A stretch of 64,000 nucleotides of DNA from an uncultured Lachnospira sp. (GCA_910587485.1 CAJUKN010000005.1:124001-188000), one strand, 5' to 3'. Positions 34,485 through 42,590 are shown, numbered from the stretch's first letter. Made by a program: numbers and translations. The notes: a model not told the origin generated them from the letters alone.

Positions 34485-34853
34485 ATGGTACAACAGGAAA
34501 CCAGACTTAAGGTTGCTGATAACACAGGTGCTAAAGAAATTCTTTGTATCAGAGTTATGGGCGGCTCTACAAGAAGATATGCGAACATTGGCGATATTAT
34601 CGTAGCTTCTGTCAAAGAAGCAACACCAGGCGGCGTTGTTAAGAAGGGCGATGTTGTTAAAGCTGTTGTTGTTCGTTCTGTAAAAGGTGTACGTCGTAAA
34701 GACGGTTCATATATTAAATTTGATGAAAATGCTGCTGTAATAATTAAGGATGACCAAACACCTAGAGGAACTCGTATATTTGGACCAGTAGCAAGAGAGT
34801 TAAGAGATAAGAAGTTTATGAAGATTGTATCCTTAGCTCCAGAAGTATTATAA
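34485..34853 (+). CDS. rplN: 50S ribosomal protein L14
   Basis: A 122-residue L14 at the subunit interface, with MVQQETRLKVADNTGAKE, RRKDGSYIKFDENAAVI and GTRIFGPVARELR. Full normal length. SD GAAAGGGG. It also is the docking site for the silencing factor RsfS. Confidence 0.98.
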   Translation: MVQQETRLKVADNTGAKEILCIRVMGGSTRRYANIGDIIVASVKEATPGGVVKKGDVVKAVVVRSVKGVRRKDGSYIKFDENAAVIIKDDQTPRGTRIFGPVARELRDKKFMKIVSLAPEVL

Positions 34854-34865
34854 GGAGGTGCCACA

Positions 34866-35177
34866 ATGTCCGCTGTAAGGATAAAGAAGGGCGATACAGT
34901 TAAGGTTATCGCAGGTAGAGACAAGGGCAAAGAAGGCAAAGTATTGTCTATCAACGCTAAAAAGCATACAGCAATAGTTGAGGGTGTGAACATGGTAACA
35001 AAACATGCGAAACCAAGCGCAACGAATCAGCAGGGTGGAATTCTCCACCATGAAGCGCCAATTGATATTTCTAACATTATGTATGTTATTAAAGGTAAAA
35101 CAACAAAGATTGGCTATGAATTTAAAGATGGTAAGAAAGTTCGTGTTGCTAAGGCAACAGGCGAAGTGATTAACTAA
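34866..35177 (+). CDS. rplX: 50S ribosomal protein L24
   Basis: A 103-residue L24 with a KOW motif (KKGDTVKVIAGRDKGKEGKV), an early 23S assembly initiator. SD AAGGAGG 6 bases before the ATG, directly after the rplN stop. Normal length. Confidence 0.98.
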   Translation: MSAVRIKKGDTVKVIAGRDKGKEGKVLSINAKKHTAIVEGVNMVTKHAKPSATNQQGGILHHEAPIDISNIMYVIKGKTTKIGYEFKDGKKVRVAKATGEVIN

Positions 35178-35200
35178 TTACAGGAAGGAGGCAATTAAAA

Positions 35201-35746
35201 TTGAGTAGACTTAGAGATTTATACGATAATGAGATAACGAAGAAAATGACAGAAAAATTTGGTTATAAGAATCCTATGATGGTTCCTAAAATTGATAAAA
35301 TTGTCATTAATATGGGCGTTGGCGAAGCAAAAGAAAATTCAAAGCTTCTTGACGCAGCAGTAAAAGACCTTGAAATTATTTCAGGACAAAAGGCAGTTCT
35401 TACAAGAGCAAAGAATTCAATTGCTAACTTCAAGTTAAGAGAAGGTATGCCAATCGGTTGTAAGGTTACTCTTCGTGGAGAGAAGATGTATGAGTTTCTT
35501 GATAGACTTGTAAATCTTGCACTTCCAAGAGTACGTGACTTTAGAGGTGTAAGTCCTGATTCATTTGATGGCAGAGGCAATTATGCACTGGGTATTAAAG
35601 AGCAGCTTATCTTCCCAGAAATTGAGTATGATAAGATTGATAAAATCAGAGGTATGGATGTAATTATAACTACAACTGCAAAGACAGACGAGGAAGCTCG
35701 TGAGTTATTAAGATTATTTAACATGCCATTTAAAAATAGTAAGTGA
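35201..35746 (+). CDS. rplE: 50S ribosomal protein L5
   Basis: A 181-residue L5 of the central protuberance that binds 5S rRNA, with MVPKIDKIVINMGVGEA, RVRDFRGVSPDSFDGRGN and the C-terminal EARELLRLFNMPF. It uses a TTG start with GGAAGGAGG 9 bases before it. The rpsZ leader begins just after the stop. Confidence 0.97.
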   Translation: MSRLRDLYDNEITKKMTEKFGYKNPMMVPKIDKIVINMGVGEAKENSKLLDAAVKDLEIISGQKAVLTRAKNSIANFKLREGMPIGCKVTLRGEKMYEFLDRLVNLALPRVRDFRGVSPDSFDGRGNYALGIKEQLIFPEIEYDKIDKIRGMDVIITTTAKTDEEARELLRLFNMPFKNSK

Positions 35747-35772
35747 GAGCAAAACAAATTGAAAATATGAAG

Positions 35773-35885
35773 AAAGGAGAAGCTACTTAGGTGAGGTTTA
35801 TCTAAATCACCAAACATATATTATATATTAATATATATTTATATGTTTTAATATATACTTATATATGTTTAGTAGCAAGGGTATA
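35773..35885 (+). promoter_or_regulatory. Split Shine-Dalgarno leader of rpsZ (three-way junction insert)
   Basis: AAAGGAG (35773-35779) is 106 bases before the rpsZ ATG. Between them P1 GCTACT (35782-35787) pairs with AGTAGC (35871-35876); P2 GGTGA..TTTA pairs with TAAA..TCACC (35790-35811); P3 AAACATATA (35812-35820) pairs with TATATGTTT (35862-35870). P2, P3 and P1' abut without gaps, a tidy three-way junction. Skipping the folded insert leaves 11 bases between GGAG and ATG. A weak AAGGG lies 4 bases before the ATG. Confidence 0.6.
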
Positions 35886-36071
35886 ATGGCTAAAACTTCA
35901 ATGAAGATTAAGCAGCAAAGAAAACCAAAGTTTTCTACAAGAGCGTATACTCGTTGTACAATCTGTGGCAGACCACATTCTGTTTTAAGAAAATATGGGA
36001 TTTGTAGAATTTGCTTTCGTGAATTAGCTTATAAGGGTCAGATTCCAGGTGTAAAAAAAGCTTCTTGGTAA
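35886..36071 (+). CDS. rpsZ: 30S ribosomal protein S14, zinc type
   Basis: A 61-residue zinc-binding S14 with two CxxC pairs (CTIC and CRIC), MAKTSMKIKQQRKPKF at the start and IPGVKKASW at the end. An upstream frame to 35865 adds 7 unrelated residues. The start codon lacks a good adjacent SD; the strong SD lies 106 bases upstream across a foldable insert shared in design with rpsM and ecfA1. Confidence 0.97.
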   Translation: MAKTSMKIKQQRKPKFSTRAYTRCTICGRPHSVLRKYGICRICFRELAYKGQIPGVKKASW

Positions 36072-36172
36072 GCATTTACACAAAATATTGTATCTGATAG
36101 AGCAGTTACAGACTTTTATTAGCACAAGTCCCGTTTTGGGAAACCTGTTAATTAATTAAGGAGGAATTTACA

Positions 36173-36568
36173 ATGACAGATCCAATTGCAGATATGCTTA
36201 CAAGAATCCGTAATGCTAATACAGCAAAGCATGATACTGTTGATGTGCCATCATCAAAGATGAAGTTGTCTATCGCTAAGATTCTTTTAGATGAGGGATA
36301 TATTAAGGCATATGACCTTGTAGATAATGGTAATTTCAAGGATATCCATATCACATTAAAGTATGGTAAGGATAAGAATGAAAAGATAATCTCTGGTCTT
36401 CAGAGAATCTCTAAGCCGGGTCTTAGAGTATATGCAAGTAAAGAAGAATTGCCTAAAGTTCTTGGCGGTCTTGGTATAGCAATTATTTCTACAAATCAAG
36501 GCGTAGTTACAGATAAAGAAGCTAGAAAATTGGGCGTTGGTGGAGAAGTACTTGCGTTTGTTTGGTAA
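36173..36568 (+). CDS. rpsH: 30S ribosomal protein S8
   Basis: A 131-residue S8, a central-domain 16S rRNA binder and in E. coli the repressor of the spc operon. Start MTDPIADMLTRIRNAN; C-terminal GVVTDKEARKLGVGGEVLAFVW. SD AAGGAGG. The 100-base gap before it contains nothing obvious beyond the SD; the gap after it holds a hairpin array. Confidence 0.98.
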   Translation: MTDPIADMLTRIRNANTAKHDTVDVPSSKMKLSIAKILLDEGYIKAYDLVDNGNFKDIHITLKYGKDKNEKIISGLQRISKPGLRVYASKEELPKVLGGLGIAIISTNQGVVTDKEARKLGVGGEVLAFVW

Positions 36569-36570
36569 TA

Positions 36571-36690
36571 AATTGAAAATCAACGATTTTCAATTAGAAA
36601 AATTGAATTTTTCAATCAAAAAAATCAAAGATTTTCCATTAGAAAAATTACATTTTTCAATCAGAAAAATCAAAGATTTTTCAGTTGAAG
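36571..36690 (+). repeat. Tandem 45-bp repeat forming a hairpin array
   Basis: Between rpsH and rplF a 45-bp unit recurs (ATTAGAAAAATT at 36593 and 36638; about 2.5 copies). The units make consecutive near-perfect hairpins: ATTGAAAATC/GATTTTCAAT, GAAAAATT/AATTTTTC, GAAAAAT/ATTTTTC and AAAAATC/GATTTTT. The repeats also keep one frame open, giving a 15-residue peptide repeat, but that frame overlaps rpsH and lacks an SD. Confidence 0.75.
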
Positions 36691-36757
36691 ATAGGTGCAA
36701 GTTTAGATTATTATATATTAATGGTGGAAACCAGTTAATATCATTAGGAGGTGCGGC

Positions 36758-37300
36758 ATGTCACGTATAGGAAGAATGCCTATCGCTATACCAGCAGGCG
36801 TAACTGTTGATATAGCAGAAAATAATAAAGTGACTGTAAAGGGTCCTAAGGGAACTCTTGAAAGAATTTTACCTGCAGAGATGAACATAAAAATGGAAGG
36901 GTCTGAAATCACTGTTTCAAGACCAAATGATTTAAAGAAAATGAAGTCATTACACGGTTTGACAAGAACGCTTATCAATAATATGGTAATTGGTGTAAAT
37001 GAAGGATTTGAGAAAAAACTGGAAGTTAATGGTGTTGGTTATAGAGCCCAAAAACAGGGCAAAAAGCTTGTTTTATCATTAGGATATTCTCACCCAGTTG
37101 AGATGGAAGACCCAGAAGGCATTGAGACAGTGCTTGATGGTCAAAACATCATTATAGTGAAGGGTATTAATAAAGAAAAAGTTGGCCAGTACGCAGCTGA
37201 AATCAGAGCGAAGAGAGCGCCAGAACCTTATAAGGGTAAAGGTATCAAGTATGCTGATGAGGTTATTAGACGTAAAGTTGGTAAGACTGGTAAGAAATAA
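36758..37300 (+). CDS. rplF: 50S ribosomal protein L6
   Basis: A 180-residue L6 near the sarcin-ricin loop, two repeats of the L6 fold, with MSRIGRMPIAIPAGV, the central GYRAQKQGKKLVLSLGYSHP and C-terminal PEPYKGKGIKYADE. SD TAGGAGGTG 6 bases before the ATG. Preceded by the hairpin array. Confidence 0.98.
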   Translation: MSRIGRMPIAIPAGVTVDIAENNKVTVKGPKGTLERILPAEMNIKMEGSEITVSRPNDLKKMKSLHGLTRTLINNMVIGVNEGFEKKLEVNGVGYRAQKQGKKLVLSLGYSHPVEMEDPEGIETVLDGQNIIIVKGINKEKVGQYAAEIRAKRAPEPYKGKGIKYADEVIRRKVGKTGKK

Positions 37301-37317
37301 TTAAAGGAGTGAATGTT

Positions 37318-37686
37318 ATGGTTAGTAAGAAATCAAGAACGATAGTTCGCAAGAATAAACATAGAAGATTACGTAATCGTTTCAGTGGTACACCACAAAG
37401 ACCACGCTTGGCTGTGTTTAGAAGTAATAATCATATGTACGCTCAGGTTATTGACGATACAGTTGGCAAGACTCTTGTGTCAGCATCAACACTTGATAAA
37501 GATGTGAAGGCTGAATGTGACAAGACAAATAATCTCGATGCTGCTACAGCAGTTGGCAAAGTTGTTGCAAAGAGAGCATTAGAAAAGGGCATAACAACTG
37601 TTGTCTATGACAGAGGCGGTTATATATATGAAGGTAAAGTAAAAGCATTAGCAGAGGCAGCTAGAGAAGCTGGTCTTGAATTCTAA
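37318..37686 (+). CDS. rplR: 50S ribosomal protein L18
   Basis: A 122-residue L18 that binds 5S rRNA, with MVSKKSRT, RNRFSGTPQRPRLAVFRSNNH and the C-terminal ALAEAAREAGLEF. A GTG nine bases earlier is part of the SD (AAAGGAGTG); the ATG at 37318 gives the standard start. Confidence 0.97.
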   Translation: MVSKKSRTIVRKNKHRRLRNRFSGTPQRPRLAVFRSNNHMYAQVIDDTVGKTLVSASTLDKDVKAECDKTNNLDAATAVGKVVAKRALEKGITTVVYDRGGYIYEGKVKALAEAAREAGLEF

Positions 37687-37704
37687 GCGGAAGGGAGAAA
37701 CAAT

Positions 37705-38214
37705 ATGAAACGTACAATCATTGACGCTAGTCAGTTAGAGTTAAATGATAATGTTGTAGCTATCAAGCGTGTAACAAAAGTAGTAAAAGGCGGACGTAAT
37801 ATGAGATTTGCTGCTTTGGTTGTTGTTGGTGATGGCAATGGTCACGTTGGTGCAGGTGTTGGTAAGGCATCTGAAGTTCCTGAAGCAATCCGCAAAGGAA
37901 AAGAAGATGCGATGAAACATTTGGTAGAAGTTCCAATTGATGAAAATGGTTCTGTACCACATGATTATATTGGCAAGTTTGGAGGAGCTACTGTTCTTCT
38001 TAAAAAAGCTCCAGAAGGTACTGGTACAATTGCGGGTGGTCCAGCGCGTTCCGTACTTGAGCTTGCAGGTATTAAAAATATTCGTACAAAATCACTTGGT
38101 TCTAATAATAAGCAAAACGTTGTTCTTGCAACAATTGCAGGTCTTACAGCAATGAAGACACCTGAAGAGGTAGCAAGACTTCGCGGAAAATCAGTTAGTG
38201 AAATTCTTGGATAA
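37705..38214 (+). CDS. rpsE: 30S ribosomal protein S5
   Basis: A 169-residue S5 with the N-terminal double-stranded-RNA-like domain (VAIKRVTKVVKGGRNMRF), GNGHVGAGVGKASEVPEAI and the C-terminal AMKTPEEVARLRGKSV. It lines the mRNA channel and affects decoding accuracy. SD GGAAGGGAG. Three 17-bp tandem repeats follow its stop. Confidence 0.98.
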   Translation: MKRTIIDASQLELNDNVVAIKRVTKVVKGGRNMRFAALVVVGDGNGHVGAGVGKASEVPEAIRKGKEDAMKHLVEVPIDENGSVPHDYIGKFGGATVLLKKAPEGTGTIAGGPARSVLELAGIKNIRTKSLGSNNKQNVVLATIAGLTAMKTPEEVARLRGKSVSEILG

Positions 38215-38219
38215 ATAGT

Positions 38220-38270
38220 GATGTTGCAAATGTTATGACATTGTAAATGTTGTGATATTGTAAATATTAT
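38220..38270 (+). repeat. 17-bp tandem repeat, three copies
   Basis: GATGTTGCAAATGTTAT (38220), GACATTGTAAATGTTGT (38237) and GATATTGTAAATATTAT (38254): three adjacent diverged 17-bp units between rpsE and rpmD. No coding role is visible. Confidence 0.7.
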
Positions 38271-38292
38271 TATAAAATAAATTTATTGTCCT

Positions 38293-38344
38293 ACAAGTTT
38301 GTGCGCACGCTCAAACTTGTGTAATTGAAAAAAAGGCGTGCGCA
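38293..38344 (+). promoter_or_regulatory. Hairpin with loop complementary to the rpmD upstream region (possible pseudoknot)
   Basis: ACAAGTTTG (38293-38301) pairs with CAAACTTGT (38312-38320). The loop TGCGCACGC (38302-38310) is perfectly complementary to GCGTGCGCA (38336-38344), which ends three bases before the rpmD SD (GGAGG, 38348-38352). An H-type pseudoknot or two alternative folds could mask or present the SD. With no spare bases between the two 5' strands, all 18 pairs are unlikely at once. The GC-rich loop is unusual here. Confidence 0.6.
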
Positions 38345-38357
38345 AATGGAGGTAAAA

Positions 38358-38543
38358 ATGGCAGATAAGAAGTTGAAAATAACTTTAGTAAAATCTCCAA
38401 TCGGTGCTGTTCCTAAGCATAGAAGAACTGTTGAGGCAATGGGGCTTAATAAGCTTCACAAGACAGTTGAACTTCCAGATAATGCTTCAACAAGAGGACA
38501 GATACAACAGATTGGTTATATGTTAAAGGTAGAAGAAATCTAA
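38358..38543 (+). CDS. rpmD: 50S ribosomal protein L30
   Basis: A 61-residue L30 of normal length, with KITLVKSPIGAVPKHRRTVEA and the C-terminal QIQQIGYMLKVEE. An upstream in-frame ATG at 38325 would add 11 residues (MKKRRAQMEVK) but overlaps the leader structure; the ATG at 38358 has TGGAGG 5 bases before it. Confidence 0.97.
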   Translation: MADKKLKITLVKSPIGAVPKHRRTVEAMGLNKLHKTVELPDNASTRGQIQQIGYMLKVEEI

Positions 38544-38573
38544 TCTGATAAATTATTAAAAGGAGGTGCAGTG

Positions 38574-39014
38574 ATGGATTTATCTAATTTAAGACCTGCG
38601 AAGGGTTCAGTAAAGAGCGATAATTTCAGAAGAGGCCGCGGACATGGTTCAGGAAATGGCAAGACAGCCGGCAAGGGACACAAAGGTCAAAAAGCGCGTT
38701 CAGGCGCACCAAGACCGGGCTTTGAAGGTGGTCAGATGCCATTATATAGAAGAATTCCAAAGAGAGGATTCACAAATAGAAATCATCTTGAAATTATTGG
38801 AATTAATGTCAGTGTACTTGATAGATTTGATGATGGTGCAGAAGTAACTGTAGATACATTAATCGAAACAGGTATTGTCAAGAATCCTAAAGATGGCGTT
38901 AAAATTCTTGGTAATGGAGAAATCAAGAAAAAGCTTACTGTAAAGGCAAACGCTTTCAGTGCTTCAGCTAAGGAAAAGATAGAAGCTGTTGGTGGAACAT
39001 GTGAGGTGATCTAA
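38574..39014 (+). CDS. rplO: 50S ribosomal protein L15
   Basis: A 146-residue L15, a late 50S assembly protein, with MDLSNLRPAKGSVKS, GRGHGSGNGKTAGKGHKG and GFEGGQMPLYRRIPKRGF. The GTG three bases upstream is part of the SD region AAAGGAGGTG. Its stop overlaps the secY start. Confidence 0.98.
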   Translation: MDLSNLRPAKGSVKSDNFRRGRGHGSGNGKTAGKGHKGQKARSGAPRPGFEGGQMPLYRRIPKRGFTNRNHLEIIGINVSVLDRFDDGAEVTVDTLIETGIVKNPKDGVKILGNGEIKKKLTVKANAFSASAKEKIEAVGGTCEVI

Positions 39015-40336
39015 TGTTAAAATCACTAATCAACGCATTTAAGAATAAGGATATTCGCAAGAAATTATTGTTTACTCTTATGATGCTTGTTGTTGTTAGG
39101 GTGGGAAGTCTTCTTCCTATCCCTGGTGTTGATACAGAGTATTTCAGTTCATTGCTCAGTGGGATTAATAATGGTGATTTAAGTTATTTAAGTGCATTTA
39201 CAGGTGGTTCATTTGAAAAAATGTCACTTTTTGCATTGAGTATTACACCATATATTACATCATCTATTATTATGCAGCTCCTTACAATTGCTATTCCAAA
39301 GCTGGAAGAGATGCAAAAAGAAGGAGAAGATGGAAGAAAGAAAATAGCTTCTATCACAAGATATGTGACTGTTGGACTTGCTCTTATAGAATCTATTGCA
39401 ATGTCTGTTGGATTTGGAAGACAGGGCTTGATTAAAGGGTATCAAAGCATGAGTACAATTCACTATATTGCATGTATAGTCGTTGTTGTTGCTACGCTTA
39501 CAGCTGGTTCAGCAGTTCTTATGTGGATAGGTGAAAGAATCACAGAGAATGGTGTTGGTAATGGTATTTCTATTGTATTGTTAATCAATATTATTTCAGG
39601 TATGCCAAACGATTTTGTTACACTTTTCAACACATTTGTTGCAAATAAGAGTATTGCAAGAGGTGCTACAGTAGGTCTTATTATTGTGGCAATCGTAGTA
39701 GTTGTTGTAACATTAGTAATTATACTTCAAGATGGTGAAAGAAAAATACCAGTTCAATATTCTCAAAAAGTAGCTGGTAGAAGAATGGTCGGCGGACAGG
39801 CTACAAGTATACCGTTGAAAGTTAATACAGCGGGAGTTATGCCTATTATCTTTGCATCTTCAATAATGCAGTTTCCTGTTATTATTGTTCAGTTGTTTTC
39901 TAACAACTCATATGAGTGGACGAGATATCTTAGTCAGTCCTATTGGTGCAGAGTAGAGATGCCACAATATTCACTTGGTTTGCTTCTTTATATCATATTA
40001 GTAGTTGTGTTTGCATATTTTTATACATCAATTACTTTTAATCCAATGCAAGTTGCAGACAATTTGAAAAAAGCAGGTGGTGTAATACCGGGTATTACAC
40101 CGGGTAAATCAACAAGTGAATATCTTAATAAGATTCTTAATTATATTGTATTTATTGGTGCTGTGGGTCTTATGATAGTTGCATTAATACCAATTTTATG
40201 TTCTGGATTGTTTAATGCAAGCGTATCATTTGGTGGAACGTCAATTATTATTATTGTCGGCGTTGTTCTTGAGACAATGAAACAGATTGAATCAAAGATG
40301 GTTAATATTAATTATCGTGGATTTCTTAGTGAGTAA
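39014..40336 (+). CDS. secY: Protein translocase subunit SecY
   Basis: A 440-residue SecY, the channel of the Sec translocase, ten membrane segments. Early FTLMMLVVVRVGSLLPIPGVD, plug region near residue 60, and the cytoplasmic loop GERKIPVQYSQKVAGRR that contacts ribosomes and SecA. It begins within the rplO stop (TAATG), so its synthesis is coupled to L15. A long hairpin follows before adk. Confidence 0.98.
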   Translation: MLKSLINAFKNKDIRKKLLFTLMMLVVVRVGSLLPIPGVDTEYFSSLLSGINNGDLSYLSAFTGGSFEKMSLFALSITPYITSSIIMQLLTIAIPKLEEMQKEGEDGRKKIASITRYVTVGLALIESIAMSVGFGRQGLIKGYQSMSTIHYIACIVVVVATLTAGSAVLMWIGERITENGVGNGISIVLLINIISGMPNDFVTLFNTFVANKSIARGATVGLIIVAIVVVVVTLVIILQDGERKIPVQYSQKVAGRRMVGGQATSIPLKVNTAGVMPIIFASSIMQFPVIIVQLFSNNSYEWTRYLSQSYWCRVEMPQYSLGLLLYIILVVVFAYFYTSITFNPMQVADNLKKAGGVIPGITPGKSTSEYLNKILNYIVFIGAVGLMIVALIPILCSGLFNASVSFGGTSIIIIVGVVLETMKQIESKMVNINYRGFLSE

Positions 40337-40363
40337 TAAACTTACAGCAGTAATGATTTTTTA

Positions 40364-40399
40364 AAATGACTTGCCTAGAAATTTCTGGGCGAGTCGTTT
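40364..40399 (+). terminator. Long hairpin after secY (weak terminator or attenuator)
   Basis: A 16-bp stem with three G-U pairs (AAATGACTTGCCTAGA, 40364-40379, with 40384-40399) and an AATT loop. Only three Us close the stem and the following bases are GTGTAT, so termination may be partial and would lower adk-map expression relative to secY. Confidence 0.55.
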
Positions 40400-40443
40400 G
40401 TGTATAGTATGGAAAAAAAGAAGCACAAAAATGGAGGGTTATT

Positions 40444-41088
40444 ATGAAAATAATTATGTTGGGAGCTCCTGGTGCCGGAAAAGGAACACAGGCTAAAAAA
40501 ATTGCATCAAAATATAATATCCCACATATTTCTACAGGGGATATATTTCGAGCAAATATTAAAAATAATACAGAGCTTGGTCAGAAAGCAAAGGTATATA
40601 TGGATAAAGGAGAGTATGTTCCAGATGAATTAGTCGTTGAGCTTATTATGGATAGGTTTAAAGAAGCTGATTGTAAAAATGGTTATGTACTTGATGGTTT
40701 TCCAAGAACAATCCCACAGGCAGAAGCGCTTGATAAAGCACTTTCGGCAAATGGTGAACAGATTGATTTTGCAATTAATGTTTTAGTTCCAGATGAACAT
40801 ATTATTAAAAGAATGTCTGGAAGAAGAGCATGTGTAGGTTGCGGTGCAACATATCATATACAGTATAATCCAACAAAAGAGGAAGGCGTTTGTGATGTTT
40901 GTGGCGAAGGTCTTATTTTAAGAGAGGATGATAAGCCAGAAATTGTCCAAAATAGATTGACAGTTTACCATGAAAAAACACAGCCTTTGATTGACTATTA
41001 CACATCAAAAGATATTCTTGTAGAAGTAGATGGTACTAAAGATATGGAAGAAGTATTCTCTGATATTGTAAATGTGTTAGGAAAGTAG
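40444..41088 (+). CDS. adk: Adenylate kinase
   Basis: A 214-residue long-form adenylate kinase (ATP + AMP to 2 ADP). P-loop GAPGAGKGTQ (residues 7-16), AMP-site DGFPRTIPQA, and a zinc-binding LID with two CxxC pairs (CVGC and CDVC). Four-Cys LIDs are typical of Gram-positive enzymes. SD TGGAGG. It lies in the spc operon beside secY and map as in most Firmicutes. Confidence 0.98.
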   Translation: MKIIMLGAPGAGKGTQAKKIASKYNIPHISTGDIFRANIKNNTELGQKAKVYMDKGEYVPDELVVELIMDRFKEADCKNGYVLDGFPRTIPQAEALDKALSANGEQIDFAINVLVPDEHIIKRMSGRRACVGCGATYHIQYNPTKEEGVCDVCGEGLILREDDKPEIVQNRLTVYHEKTQPLIDYYTSKDILVEVDGTKDMEEVFSDIVNVLGK

Positions 41089-41094
41089 TGTTAT

Positions 41095-41850
41095 ATGTCT
41101 GTTTCAATAAAATCGAAAAGAGAAATTGAATTGATGACAGAAGCAGGTAAAATTCTTGGAACAGTGTTAAATCATCTGTGTGAAGAGCTAAAGCCTGGTA
41201 TGTCAACTTGGCGCATTGATAAAATGGGCGAAGATATGATACGCAGTTTTGGATGTATTCCTTCTTTTAAAGGATATGGAGGATTTCCTGGTTCAATATG
41301 TGTATCCATAAATGAACAGGTCGTACATGGTATTCCATCAAAAAAGTGTATTTTGAGAGAGGGAGACATTGTAAGTCTGGATGCGGGCGTGATATATAAA
41401 GGGTATCATTCCGATGCTGCAAGAACAGTTGGTATAGGACAAATAAGTGATGAGGCAGCAAAATTAATAGAAGTGACCAAACAAAGTTTTTTTGAAGGTA
41501 TAAAGTTTGCTAAAGAAGGTTGTCATTTACATGATATTTCCAATGCGATTGCAGATTATAATGAGCGTTTTGGATATGGTGTAATACGTGATTTAGTAGG
41601 TCATGGGATAGGTTGTGAACTTCACGAAGAGCCACAGGTCCCTAATTTTAGACAGACAAAAAGAGGAATGAAGTTATATGAAGGTATGACGTTAGCTATC
41701 GAACCAATGGTGGCGGCTGGGGATTATGCAGTAAAGACATTAGATGATAAATGGACTACAGTTACAGTTGACCAGTCATTGACAGCACATTATGAAAATA
41801 CAGTGCTTATTACCAAAAATGGACCACAAATTTTGTCTTTAGTAGAATAA
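41095..41850 (+). CDS. map: Methionine aminopeptidase, type I
   Basis: A 251-residue type I methionine aminopeptidase that trims the initiator Met. Metal ligands are visible: D in VSLDAGVIYKGYHSD (two Asp), H in VGHGIGCELHE, E in LAIEPMV and E in HYENTVLI. It starts 6 bases after adk with only a weak AGGAAAG, so translation is likely coupled to adk. Confidence 0.97.
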   Translation: MSVSIKSKREIELMTEAGKILGTVLNHLCEELKPGMSTWRIDKMGEDMIRSFGCIPSFKGYGGFPGSICVSINEQVVHGIPSKKCILREGDIVSLDAGVIYKGYHSDAARTVGIGQISDEAAKLIEVTKQSFFEGIKFAKEGCHLHDISNAIADYNERFGYGVIRDLVGHGIGCELHEEPQVPNFRQTKRGMKLYEGMTLAIEPMVAAGDYAVKTLDDKWTTVTVDQSLTAHYENTVLITKNGPQILSLVE

Positions 41851-41973
41851 ATTGAAAAATGAAGATAAAAAATAGAGGCTGCCGTATAAAAGACTAAATA
41901 TACAAGATATTGTTTAATATTGTATTATACTTTACAATATGTTGTATCTAATTTTTTTAATGTAACAGCTGCG

Positions 41974-41999
41974 CAAGTTTGTGTTTATGCCCAAACTTG
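41974..41999 (+). repeat. Hairpin repeat of the AAGTTTG/CAAACTT type
   Basis: CAAGTTTG (41974-41981) and CAAACTTG (41992-41999) with a 10-base loop. The same stem occurs at 38293 (also a 10-base loop) and twice at 26184-26277. It sits upstream of the KOW protein; the loop here has no clear downstream complement. Confidence 0.55.
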
Positions 42000-42026
42000 T
42001 AGCCTGCACAAGAATGGGGGATTATT

Positions 42027-42326
42027 ATGATAGAAGATACTGTAGGCTGTATTGCTTATTCCTTAGCAGGACATGATAAGGGACATATATATCTAATAAT
42101 AAAAGAAGAAAAAGAATATGTATATTTATCAGATGGAAAAATAAGAACAATTAATAATCCTAAAAAAAAGAATAAAAAGCATATACAAATCAATAAAAAA
42201 TATAAAGAAAACATTGCGTCAATAACAAATGAAAACAAAAAAATTGTCGATGAAGCGATTAGAAAAGCAATTAAGACATATCTTGCAGGTAATGCAGATT
42301 TTCAATGTTATGAAGGAGGATATTAA
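42027..42326 (+). CDS. KOW-domain (L14E-like) RNA-binding protein
   Basis: A 99-residue basic protein of the L14E/KOW type found between map and infA in many Clostridia; its function is not known, but the fold and setting suggest binding to rRNA. N-terminal GCIAYSLAGHDKGHIYLI and YLSDGKIRTI give the KOW part; the C-terminal half is Lys-rich, then ends in FQCYEGGY. SD TGGGGG. The stop is 4 bases before infA. Confidence 0.85.
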   Translation: MIEDTVGCIAYSLAGHDKGHIYLIIKEEKEYVYLSDGKIRTINNPKKKNKKHIQINKKYKENIASITNENKKIVDEAIRKAIKTYLAGNADFQCYEGGY

Positions 42327-42330
42327 GTAA

Positions 42331-42549
42331 ATGTCAAAGTCAGATGTAATTGAAATCGAAGGAAAGGTAATTGAAAAACTGCCTAATGCTATGTTTCAGG
42401 TGGAACTAGAAAATGGGCATCAAATACTTGCTCATATAAGTGGCAAGTTAAGGATGAATTACATTAGAATACTTCCCGGCGATAAAGTAAAAATTGAACT
42501 TTCTCCATATGATTTAAGTAAAGGCAGAATTATTTGGAGAGATAAATAA
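42331..42549 (+). CDS. infA: Translation initiation factor IF-1
   Basis: A 72-residue IF-1, single OB-fold, with MSKSDVIEIEGKVIEKLPN, VELENGHQILAHISGK and the C-terminal YDLSKGRIIWR. Blocks the A site during initiation. SD AAGGAGG lies within the end of the KOW gene. Confidence 0.98.
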   Translation: MSKSDVIEIEGKVIEKLPNAMFQVELENGHQILAHISGKLRMNYIRILPGDKVKIELSPYDLSKGRIIWRDK

Positions 42550-42590
42550 CCCTTTTTGTTTTTTAGATAAATAAAAAGATAAAAAAAATC

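Noticed and set aside
35773..35885. Hammerhead or other small ribozyme in the rpsZ three-way junction
   Set aside because: The conserved hammerhead core (CUGANGA and GAAA around the junction) is not present.
36537..36770. 77-codon ORF with a 15-residue repeat between rpsH and rplF
   Set aside because: It begins inside rpsH, has no SD, and its peptide repeat follows from the 45-bp DNA hairpin repeat.
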